Assembly: GCA_013397795.1 (NCBI GenBank)
Contig: VZTJ01004015.1
Location: 2,925,129-2,989,128 of the forward strand
Length of the DNA stretch: 64,000 bases
Direction of reading: 5' to 3'
DNA from: Orthonyx spaldingii
Lineage: Eukaryota > Chordata > Aves > Passeriformes > Orthonychidae
The position numbers and the translations under genes were made by a program. Of the stretch, positions 50,159-60,925 are shown piece after piece; position 1 is the stretch's first letter; every line of letters begins with the position of its first letter. The notes beneath the pieces were generated by a model. It searched no databases and was not told the origin of the DNA. It saw nothing but the letters and a program-made list of their open reading frames with translations.

Positions 50159-53100
50159 CCTGCCACTAAATTATTTCTGTAATAATTTCTGAGCTTATTT
50201 GTAATCATAGCATGGCCTAGACATAAAAACATTCCCCCTTTTCAAGTAAATGAAGGACACACCCCACTGTGGTAGACTTTGACAGGGGTTTTATTTCATC
50301 TAGCTTACCTAGCAACTCCTTGCTTCTTTCGTGCATGAAACTCCCACCAATATGGAATATGGAGTGACAAAGTGATTTACTTGGGAAAGTATAAGACAAG
50401 AATTTACCAGAAGTCTTGAAATAAACCAAGCTCTTCCTTAGACCATAGAACACAGTAGAGAGCTGTGTATTTGGAAGAGTAAAGTCAGGAGCATTAAAAA
50501 ACTTTTCCCTTATTTTAAGGTTGCAGGCAGTTTTGTGTATATAGACTATACGTAGTCTCCAGATGTTCTCTGAGACTTTGTTTTGCTTTTCTCATCTGTG
50601 TGGGCTCCAGTCTTGATATCTTTTGGAGAGAAGGGCAAAACTTTTTGTACATTTTAAGAGAGCAGAACTAGTGCACAGCTTTAACACCAACCTTTCTGAG
50701 ATAAAACCTCTACTAAACCTCTACACCTGCAAACAAGAAATTCTGCTTTTCAAATGTATTAAATCGAGCTCTGAGTCTGTGGCACAGATTTGAGACTAAC
50801 ATGCTGTTTGATTTCTCTTAACAAGACTAGACCCATGAAGTGTGCATGTGTGTCTGTGTGTCCCCTCTTGTACCCATTTCTACTGCATTTCACATTTCTG
50901 TCAATATAGCCTCCAATATTTGAATCCACTGATAGAACAGATGCAGTAATTGCAAACAGCTGTAAAGTATTACTCATCTTGCTAATCAAAATGACTTTCT
51001 GCTAAATAAACCATGAAAAAAGCTTTTCCACCATCAGTGAAGTGGAGTGGAAATGATACAGACTGTAAAGAGTCCACCATGGAAGTAAAATCAACAGATC
51101 AAGTGTTCCTACAACAATGATTCTATGTGTTAATGCACATTTCCAAAATTGTTATAGAAATTTCTCTATGTTTAGGAAAATGAACTTGTGTAACAACACA
51201 AATGTTCCTCCAGGTATTTTACATGATACTACCAGATACACAGAGCCTTGAAGAACTGCTTCATGCTTTCTCAAGATTCATAATCCAAGGGGAGATAACT
51301 GCCCCATACGGTTTTGCTAATGTTCATTAAATGCTATACTATCTTATTCAAAAAGACCCCAGAACTCAGAGTACTATATGTCCACATCTAACATGACAAA
51401 GGGACTGTTTCTGAGCTTATGGGAAGCATGGAAGAGGCTGGCTTGAGGAAAAAAAAAGTCATTCCTAAGTAAAACTCATGACTGAGAACTTTAGTCTTTC
51501 ATTAGTCTGTCCCCTAATGAAAAAGCTCCTTTTCTAGCTCATTGTGCTTCAGTTATCCTATTTTCTAAGTCACATTCTTTAATTCTTAAAAATGCTATTA
51601 GAAAAGATATCATCTCTGGTTATATACTCTTCCTCTATTCCCTTATGCCACTTAAGCACTTATTGCTGTGGGCCACTCCAGTATAAAACACTCCAGAGGA
51701 AACAACTTAGCCCTGAGTTATTTCTCTCACTTCTTTGGGTCACACTGAATTAGGAAGTAAGCAATCTTCTCCCAAAGCTTTCTGGTACCATAAATGATTT
51801 GCTGGGAACCTCAGCTCTTCTATTATGAAATGTAACTAGAAGTTAAAAGGCATATAAATTACAGATGTGCTAATTTTGTGAAGCATGATGAACTTCCTAC
51901 TACCAAGTTTATATATCTGCAGAGAGGGGAAGAAGAGGGAAGAGTAAATGAGATACATATCTGATTATAATACAGGAACAAAAAGAGCAAATCTACTTCC
52001 TCTCTGAATTACTTTATGTTCTCCAGCACTGGATGCAGTCTCCACCAAAGGAACTCAGCAAGTTCTCTAGATCAGTTGCCTTTCTGCCCCAGTTTTGGTT
52101 GGTTTTCCTTCCTTGCGTCTTTTTTCTTTGCCTTCAGTCTTTTCTACTCTCACAGTCATCTATGCACATTCAGTGCCATGGCTGCAGCAGCATGACCTGG
52201 TCACATCTAAGAAACCCCAGGAGAAGCTCTGCACAACTACAAACCACAGCATCTCTGCCACAGACAAAAGAGACCACAACAAAGGAGCCCAAGGTCACTG
52301 TCTGGGCTAACATAGTCTACAGGGTGACATAATCCTCTCTATTAAAAGGGTCACTGTAAGGCTATGATAAAATAAAGTGATTTCTCCCATGATAATCCAC
52401 TTCTTGAGGATGAGAGAAAGCATCAGATGAACTGCTTAGAAAGTCTTGACCAAATCACTCTGATATATTAATTTATCCCTCTTGCTCTGCCCACTTTCCA
52501 CACAGTTGTTTGATTTTTGAGCAAGGAATGAAAATGGAGAAACAGGCACTGTTTTATTAAAAGCTGCATCCTTCTGTTAAAGCACATAGTTACAGAGGAC
52601 AGTAAGGTGTTTCAGAAGCAGTGAATGAGGCTCAGACACCTTCACATCTTCAACTCCTCTCCAACCCTTGGCAACATGCACAGTTTTCACTTACCCATTG
52701 GCATTTCCATCCTACTCACGTTGCACCAGTTGCAGTTTCCACAGCTAATGAGTTCCTCTTCCCCCAGTTACTGGTGGTAGCAATATGCCTGTTTTACAAA
52801 TAAACAGAAGGCTACAAAAACCTTTCTGGGTGAGTGAACTGCATTGTAGTCATCATACAATCCCTCTCAAAGAACTGAAGCTGCACTTTAAATACCTTAA
52901 CTGTGCTTGCCCTTGATAGCCCAACTGGAGGCTGTCCCAGAGACAACATTACTGCTCAGTCAGATGCATCCTTCCCATTCCAAGCCTACAATTATCCATT
53001 CTTTCTTTACTCTAAGGTAACAAGACTTAGAACCATATGGCTTATTTTTGCAGGCAGCAGTGCAGCAGAGCCAGGCCAGAATCTCAGCCTCTCAAGGAGC

Positions 53101-53889
53101 AGCAGGTTTCAGAGCTTTTTATCATCTGCCCTCGTGCAGGTTTTCAAGAAAGCCACACACAACTCTCAAATGTCAGCACACAGTTCCTAAGTCAATGTGC
53201 AGCACTGTGGAGTAGACAATACCGTTTTACCAATTTCTCTCAAGCTACAACTCTCAAAACAGGCATGACGGTCCTTTTCGCTGCCCATTAAATCATACAT
53301 CTTGCACTCTGCAGCCTTTAGCTGACTCCCACTGTTCTGAAAAAAATTTGGAAATTCTATTTCTCACACCTTACAGCTCGTTTCATGGTAATATCCCCAT
53401 CATAGGCCAAATGCAGCCATTTCCTCCCTCAGAGTTTGAGTTCTCCTACTAGAAGTTTTCAAGATGTAACATCCACCTTGAAGTGTGAGAACTGAACGAA
53501 TGAACTCCGACCATGGAGAAGTGTGAGATGATAGTTCTAAGACGAGCTAAAAAGCAGGAGTGGAGCTTGTTCCCCAGAAATGGGGAGCAGGAAAAGAAAA
53601 GGAATTTCTGGAGAAATATTTCCTTTGGGGAAAAAAACCCCCAAACCTATAACACATTGCAAAGTACTTTTTTCTCTTCTTATTGACTTACTCTTTTGTC
53701 TCTCTCTTACTGAGAGCCCAAAAGAGATTGTAAGGAATACAGGGACAGTCAGAGTAAAACTGTGGTGGTCTTCATTTAGGAAGAGCTCCCCTACTGTGGA
53801 AAAAAAACAAACTGAGAACTTCCCTGTACTGAAGAAGCAGTGAACTCTACACATTGCCAGCCTGGCACCCAAGAAAAAAGATTACACAG
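50159..53889. other. No recognisable gene
   Basis: AT-rich DNA with scattered short frames (up to 111 codons, 53537-53872 minus, overlapping an 87-codon plus frame). No domain, repeat or RNA gene is seen. Confidence 0.45.
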
Positions 53890-54170
53890 TATGCCCTTGA
53901 CAGTCCATTAGCAATATTTGTGCTCATTACCAGTGAGACGTATTTCACGTGAAAGAGCCACTTGGGCAGAAAGGGCACTTGAGGTAATTAAGAATGTATT
54001 TACATTTTATAGAGCCATTGATGCCCTTATGTCCATGGAACCCATATTAAAATTGTGCTCAGGGTATTTTCCTATCAATAAATATTAAAATGGTTAATCT
54101 GCACTTGGTCTGCTAGCTGCCTGCCATGGCTGCAAGCTGTTAGCAAGCAGTAAAAAGCAGACAAAAGAAT
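53890..54170. promoter_or_regulatory. Strong candidate conserved noncoding element
   Basis: A repeat-free block containing the perfect palindrome TTTCACGTGAAA, a homeodomain TAATTA at 53985-53990, and CTATCAATAAATATTAAAATGG. Downstream are TGCTAGCTGCCTGCCATGGC and TGCAAGCTGTTAGCAAGC. Motif order and composition are those of a deeply conserved enhancer. It lies directly upstream of the recursive-splice-like motif. Confidence 0.4.
53943..53954. promoter_or_regulatory. Palindromic CACGTG E-box
   Basis: TTTCACGTGAAA is a perfect 12-base palindrome centred on CACGTG, the site of bHLH-zipper factors such as USF, MITF/TFE and MYC/MAX. Twelve-base palindromes around CACGTG are rare in CpG-poor DNA. 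Confidence 0.35.
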
Positions 54171-54201
54171 GTGTCAGGCAAGAAACCAATCTTTCAATCT
54201 A

Positions 54202-54221
54202 TTTTTTTTTCCTAGGTAAGT
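54202..54221 (+). promoter_or_regulatory. Recursive (ratchet) splice-site motif
   Basis: Nine T residues, CCTAG and GTAAGT are directly joined (54202-54221), with the junction between 54215 and 54216. A strong acceptor abutting a strong donor is the signature of recursive splice sites found in very long vertebrate introns, especially of neuronal genes. If functional, the window lies in a long plus-strand intron. Chance occurrence is possible. Confidence 0.35.
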
Positions 54222-54559
54222 TTCCATTTATTATGTTGTACACTCTCTTATTTTCATGAATGAAATATAGAATCAAAAAAATTTAAAAACTCTCAAAACT
54301 GTAAGAAATGAAATGAGCTCTTGATTTAAATGCACTCTTAACTAAAAGAAAATTAGCTTGGAATGATCTTTTATTCATTCGGTTCTCAAACATTTCCCTA
54401 TCCTTCTGAAATCATCTTTAAGTGCAAAACAGATCCAATCTTATGCATCCATTTACTTAAGTTCTGCTGGTGCCTATTCTTACTCTGGGTTGTCCCAGAG
54501 TGTTCTTGCTAGACACAAGCCTAGGAACAGTAAACAGCAATCTAAACTCATCACAAAAT

Positions 54560-54750
54560 CATTTTAAGAAATGCAGAAAGTAACAGGAATTAATCAGCTG
54601 AACAGGCAGTCTTCCATTGCAACCCTTGTTATTTAGACAAGTGCAGCTAATATACATAATGTAGCCATAAATAATTAAGTAAAATAAATTACAGCCCAAC
54701 AAAGTCCACATTAAACAAGACAGGCCTCTCTGAAAGTCATGCGGGACTTA
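54560..54750. promoter_or_regulatory. Possible conserved noncoding element
   Basis: A repeat-free AT-rich block. It has GGAATTAATCAGCTGAAC (homeodomain core next to a CAGCTG E-box), AAATAATTAAGTAAAATAAA and the CpG-containing CATGCGGGAC. No sustained open frame. Confidence 0.3.
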
Positions 54751-57179
54751 CTGTATGAAGATCAGAGTAAAAAATGAAAGAGCATGGCTCACATGATCTG
54801 TCTGTTGCTCTAATTTTTAAAGATGATACCTAATCATTGTAGAAACCTCTTGCTTAAGAGAGCTGGACCATGTTAGAACTGATCTGAGTCATAAAAAAAC
54901 ATGAAAATGAAAAATGATAAAGAAATGAGCATATACATTTTGCATCATGCTCACGTGGTAACTTATTGTCCTGACTCGCAAACCCAACAGAAAGAAGAAA
55001 CTCCACCTAGAGCTGTAAATTCTGGTCAGCTCAATTATTTCACATGTTGCAGCCTGACTTAAGTTATTCAGAGCAGAGAAAGGCAGATCCCTGATGCACC
55101 CTTCCATAGCGCTGGACAGGGTGAAAATAATAAATTGGTCACTGGGAAACACTGGATGTTTCCTGTGTAAGAAACAGCATATTTCACATTCTTCTCTCAT
55201 AGCTGCCTCTTGATGGCAGTAAATGGTTTTGCCATAGCTGTCACACCTCAGCAGAGAAGTCCTGCAAGCAAAGGAGAGTCTATTTCCACTCCCTTTAACA
55301 TCACCTTTCTTCCATGGCGGTGATGTCCCGCACCCTCCTGGCTCACAAGCTGCAACAAACAGCTCTATAATTTGTCAGTTTTTAAAGACTACTGGGAGCC
55401 TTTAGCTGAAAACCATCAGACCACATTGACCTAGACCTACTGGCAAGTCAATAGTTAGGAAATCACTCTGTTTTCCCCAGATAATTACACTGGGTCCCGG
55501 GAGTGGAGATGTGGCATTTCCAGTACATCAGAGTGCCTTTCAGGAGACTCACATCAGGTTTTGATGTTGCTGACTGTCTGCTTCTCCCCTAAGCACTTGA
55601 TAATCTTCAAAAAAAAAAAAAAAAGGAAAAAAAGAAAAAAAAGTGCCTTTTGATGCCCCCACTTCTATTAAAAGAACTCAGCAACATCTCCATTTCCCTA
55701 TCCAGAATAGCCTTTGTGGCCAATGGAGTGGAGAAGTCAATGTTAGAGGCCTTCTCTTTTTCTCTTTTTCCATAGAAAGATTTGATTCTCACATCTTACA
55801 GGTTTGGGTTTTTTCCTTTTGATTAGTCTGTTGTCAAGAGTCTGTGGCTTGATTCCCAGAAGTGCAGCTCTTGCTGAGGTCAGGGCCTCTGAACATGTGA
55901 GCCTTGATAACTCAGTCTTGAAAAGGATCTGCATGCAGAGAGAAAAGGAATAATGATTAACTAACTGTCTTCTAAATGTACAAACTATCGCCCAAACGTG
56001 GAGTTACAGTGTCTGCTTGGACTGCTGCCCAGCTTATTTCCTGGCTGGCTGGAGAGCACAACACAATTTGCACAATGAACATGGTGCTTTGGGAAGATTT
56101 TCAGTCCAAGTAAATGATCTTGCACAAGTAACAAATGTCTGTCTGATGATAATTCAGGACTGCCCTGGGCCCAGCAGCTGCAGCCAACAGTGAGAGGCAA
56201 TACAGAGCTAACTCACCCCTAGCGAGAGGATGAAACAACATTTGTGAACACACATTCAGCATTACCTATTTTGGACAGATGCTGAGATAATTTTCTTTCT
56301 GTACCGGTCACTTTTGCTGATCAGCAAGGTTGCATGGATGCACAGGAACCTGCCTTCCTCTAGTAAAAATGCTGGCACCTTCCAAAGCTCCTGAAGTGCT
56401 GCCCACTCTGTGGAAATGAGCAGTAGGAGAGCATTCCATATTACACACATATACTCTGTGCATCAAGAGTCCTGCACTTGGGATTGAATGAGGACTTTCC
56501 CCACAGTTTAACTGAAGGACCCCTTCAGGACTCTGGACCCACTGCTTGCACCAAGGATAGCTGGATCAATACCCTGCTCCAGAGCTTTACAGGTCATGAC
56601 AGTGGATATTGCAAGTTACTAACAAAGGAACAGTTATTCTGAAGGCTGGAGACTAATTATTTGTCAAGGGGTAGTGATGAACGGGAGCTGAAGGTATTAA
56701 ATAAAATTAATCAGATTGGGAGAGGACTAGTGGGTGAGTAAGCCATTTTTAGTAGGGGTATCTGTATACAGGAATAACTCTTGCTATAGATTCTGAAACT
56801 TCTTATTATTCTATCTAATAATTCATATAATGGCATGGGTGAAGATTCTTACACAATGTATTTTTCTAGGTACAGTAAAACTGCCAGGCTATCTACCAGA
56901 ATTTATTTCTGATTTGTTTTGAGGTTCAAGAAAACCTACCAACCGAAGATTCAAGACATAGCTCTGTCAAAAGAGATTTACTTTACCCGTAAAACATTTC
57001 AATTATACACATCAGGCAGAACTGTAAATTGTAAGATATGCATAGATAAATCAGATAATAAATGGCAAATAAGGTGTACAGCAGCAACATTAGCTTGCAT
57101 ATCAGAATCTTAAAAAGCAGACACAATTAAGAGGCAAGACAAAGAAATAAATATCTTGTGAACCTTTCAAAAGGCCAAC
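54751..57179. other. No recognisable gene; poly-A/purine tract
   Basis: Contains a run of sixteen A residues at 55609-55624 extended by purines to 55642. I see no retrogene body upstream and no target duplication. Other frames are short and unsupported. Confidence 0.45.
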
Positions 57180-57370
57180 CACATTATTTTAATATTGTTT
57201 AACAGTAACACTTAATAAAGGAAACATCATGATTGTGTGAACTAAATTTTCAGTCATAATGAACACTATAAACTTAACCTCCCAAGTTTAAATAGGGTAC
57301 AATGCCTTGGTAGAGATGCAAGAGAAATTATTTGATAAAGGTGACGGTTTTTCACACCTGAAAATAATGT
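57180..57370. promoter_or_regulatory. Possible conserved noncoding element
   Basis: AT-rich and repeat-free: TTTTAATATTGTTTAAC (forkhead-like GTTTAAC), GAACTAAATTTTCAGTCATAA, and TTGATAAAGGTGACGG. There is no open frame. A role is inferred from texture only. Confidence 0.25.
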
Positions 57371-60030
57371 TTTTCTTCCAGGCTCTCTTGATCAACAGTC
57401 TGTAGCCACACATTAAAGATAAAATCTCAAGACTTACGGTGTATACTTGTCACTACTTGCATAACTTAGTAGGCAGAGAGGATCACAGAGATTTTGAACA
57501 TAATTTCCTACACTACAGGAGATTAAATAGACTACATTTGAAGAAGACAAGAAGCAACTCCAGCCCCTGGATAGCAGAAAGTAAACTTCAACCAGTTCCT
57601 CCATCATTTATTCAAGAATTATAGTCTTGTCTCCTACAAAATTTAGGCATAAGCATCCTGTGCAGCAAGGATGTGTATTTGATTTAAACAATTAATTGCA
57701 CAGGAGTGGATTTCTGTTAAGGTTTTCCTGGCACTAACTAAAATCATTACATAAATCAGCTGGAGAGTGGCAATTTTACCTATATAAAGATTGATCGAAC
57801 ATTCACAGCTAGAGTTTGTTCTGTTCCCCATACTCATCAATATAGAAGCAGCTGTGATGTGAAAGCTTTTCTGGGGTAAAAGGCAACACTAAAGAGCATG
57901 CTGGAAGAAAACAATCACCATAGCAGAGCTGTTCCCCAGATCATTGTTCTGTGCTACAGCTCCTTCTTCATCTATCATGCTTTCTCTGATTGCTATTCAT
58001 TTCCTTGTTTAATGACTATTGTAATGAATACAACACACTTAAAGATGCATTGAGGTTTGTTTTTTTTAAAATGTATATTTACCACTATATATCCTGAGAG
58101 GGAATATTAGCAGCTCTATTAAGTGATGATCTCTTGCTACCATGATAAATGTGTATTCAGTGATAGATTTAATATGAAACACAGTGTATATAACTCACCA
58201 ACAAACCTAAATCATGTATCATCTTTTTGCAAACTGTCACCTTTTTCTAACAGATAGGAAGTATTTTCCCAGTGTCTGTTGCTTATTACACACTGCTCGT
58301 CAGAGGGACTATGACATGCCAGCATTTCCTACAACAAAAGAAAAAAAACCAGTCATATCCAAAATTTACCCAAAGAGGGAATATCTTTGTTGGCTTCAGT
58401 TGTCATTAATGAAGACACTCAGACTGAATAAAACCAAATGATTTGTCATCTTTTAACGAGTTAACTGGTTTCTTTTCTTGTTATATACGTATACTCTTAT
58501 GTTAAAGCCCTGAATCCTATGCTGATAAGTACAGGATCAAGGGCACTGGTCCTTCTGTAAGTGGCATGTAAGGACTTGTTTTGAACAGCCAGTGGTATTT
58601 AGAGATTGTCTGGTTTCTATTCTGAAAAAGGCTCCTGTAATACTGAAGGAATGGACAAGAAGTTTTATCCAGACCAAGAAATTTGGTCTTGAATTTGTTT
58701 GGATTATATAGAACAGTTATTTTTTATATGATTCTTGTATTTTCTTTTGTTTTCAGTTGTTTTTTGGTTTTTTAAGTTCAGGTTTTTTTAAGCCTTTACT
58801 TCAAAATTTGTTTAAAAAAAGCTTTCCAACACTGCAATTTTTAGTTTTGAGAATACAGAAACAAAAATATTTTATTATTACTCTTAACCAAATTGAATAC
58901 TCATTCACATTTTTTCCCCTTTATAAGATTTTGATTTGGCTGCTATTTTCCAAAGAAATAGTAAGGGGAAAAAATGTGCCCTGATTTAGCATAGACCTCA
59001 ATATGCCATTGGACCCATTTCCAAAGAGGCTGGCTTCCCTAAAGGAACAGAAACTGGGACACTGGGGATTCTCCTGCCGATTTCCCTGATAAAGCATAGG
59101 TGATACATTTACTTTGAGATCTGGATCCCTCTCATAAGGTCATTTAAGCCTCCTGACAAGCTTGTTCACTGGAGGTACAAAAAGAATGAACTGTCTGAAG
59201 CTGACCCAGAGGATAGATTGATACAGGTGCCTTTCTTTTCTTGCTGAGCACCTGCTCATGAGCACCATACAGTTCCCACAGTCACACTGCAACCTAAAAC
59301 ACGAGGAATTCCGGTAGTAACAAATTATGGGGTAGTATTGCATTACCTATACCTGCCATACCAGTCCTACACCCTACTCTTTGTCTCCCTCTGCACTGTA
59401 GGAAATAGGGTAGAACACACACTGCCTCTCTGGTCTAGCAGCAGTGTGGAAGAAGGGCTGAAAATGGATCTCTACAAGTTAAGGATTCAACTCCTTCTGT
59501 CCACTGGGTTGCTGGAATCATGCTGTCCTGTGCATGGAGGGTCTGGGGATCTTTGGAGAGGTGTGTGTGAGAGAGACAACTGGGCTGGTTGGTGCTTCTG
59601 TTCCCAGATAGCAGATGAGAGGCAGATGATTTCCTTCCCCAAACAACTTGCATTAGGAAGAAGCTCCTTGGCATGCACAAAGGAAGACCCCTGCCTCTCT
59701 TAAGTTCATTCCTAGTGAACTTAAAAAGACAGGAAAATTATGACAGAGATTGCAGCGTTGTCTTTTTAAATTCAGTCTTCAGTACTTCCTCTCCCAGTGC
59801 CTCTACGTGTCAGACCCACACAGTCCTGCCCAATAAATGTGTTAATAGTGCCTGTCCAAGACCGTCAATGCTAGATATGCTCCTGATTTAGTCCAAGACT
59901 TAGATTACCAGGACATTTAATTTCCTCCTGTAAATGATAGTTCTTCCAGTCATTTTTAGTTCTTCAAGTGAAAGAAATAATGAGACTAAGAGTAGGTTCT
60001 ACGTCTAGTCCTGCAGGCTTGACTCCAGCA
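57371..60030. other. No recognisable gene; small hairpin at 58507-58544
   Basis: Short frames on both strands (the longest 121 codons, 59338-59703 plus, overlapped by minus frames) have no domain. An imperfect 12-base inverted repeat, GCCCTGAATCCT and AGGATCAAGGGC, separated by 14 bases, lies at 58507-58544. It could be another decayed MITE-like relic. Confidence 0.4.
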
Positions 60031-60096
60031 GAGCTCCCGCTGTCTTCAGTGACTGGAGGGTTGCTGTGCATGTTAGACCTTCAGAATCTGGATCAG
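60031..60096. mobile_element. Relic of a palindromic MITE-like repeat
   Basis: GAGCTCCCGCTGTCTTCAG, GTGACTGGAGGG, TGCTGTGCATGTTAGACC and TCAGAATCTGGATCAG follow the order of a palindromic archosaur/turtle repeat. In less decayed copies the parts are CTCCCATTGACTTCAGTGGGAG, then GCTCAGCACC, then AGGATCTGGCC. It is heavily decayed. Confidence 0.4.
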
Positions 60097-60320
60097 TACA
60101 CACAAGAATGTGCAAAACTGGTACAATGTGCCAGTTGATCACAAGAGGTGGATCAGAGCTGTTTTCATCATTAAGGAACGGGAGCTGCCCTATTTTAATG
60201 CTTGTTATAAGCGCTATTTTTACATCTCAGCGTCTGGATAAGACATGTCTCAAAAATATGATTTTCAATCAGTGTGAAATACCTCCTTAAAATTCCTTAT
60301 GTTGGCGATGCACACCCTCC

Positions 60321-60440
60321 AGGCACCTTTGAAAATATTGGGGTGAAATTTGCCTCTATTGAAGTCAGTGAGAGTTTTACTACTAAGCTCAGTAGCACTG
60401 CATCTTGCAGGTGTCTACTGACTTCAGTCATTCTGAGTTC
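60321..60440. mobile_element. Relic of a palindromic MITE-like repeat
   Basis: GGCACCTTTGAAAATATTGG precedes GTGAAATTTGCCTCTATTG, then GAAGTCAGTGAGAGTTTTAC, and later TCTACTGACTTCAGTCATTC, which is an inverted copy of the CTGAAGTCAGT centre. It is the clearest copy of the family here and may form one composite insertion with the piece at 60031-60096. Confidence 0.5.
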
Positions 60441-60838
60441 TCTGGTTGGCTGGGTTATTTAAAAGGTGTGGGAGGAAAAAGACTGTCTAAAAACAATTTT
60501 TCCACCAACAAGATGACTATTGACTTATTCTCCATTTAAGCCCTGCATAGGTGTCGCAACTCCATAAAAGGAGTGTGTTCATGCATTATTCATAACAGTC
60601 TTCATACAATATATAATAGATAATAGATAACAGTCCAAATCACCACACCTTGTAATGGTAGCACTACTGTGTCTAGGTTATCTGTACTGTATATGTGGTT
60701 TGCATTTTCTTCTGGCATCACTGAACATTTCTAAAAGATTCACTTTAATACATTGAGAAATGGTTGTTCGTAAATGTTTATCATTAATGTACCAAATGCA
60801 CTAACTATAAAATGATTGAACTAAACAATATTTTGTAG

Positions 60839-60925
60839 GATGACAGTCAGTCAAGCCCTGAAATGCTGACAGATAAGAGACCTGGTGACCATAAATCTTT
60901 TTGACTCTGTCACACAAAATAATTG
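60839..60925 (+). other. Exon-like segment
   Basis: The acceptor-like ATATTTTGTAG opens a frame D-D-S-Q-S-S-P-E-M-L-T-D-K-R-P-G-D-H-K-S-F ending in TGA at 60902-60904. A strong donor TTG|GTAAGT follows at 60926. It could be a coding exon near a stop, or a noncoding exon. The acceptor's pyrimidine tract is weak, and no homology is recognised. Confidence 0.12.

Noticed and set aside
55609..55642. Poly-A tract as the tail of a processed pseudogene
   Set aside because: No recognisable gene body upstream and no flanking target duplication. It is a simple purine tract.
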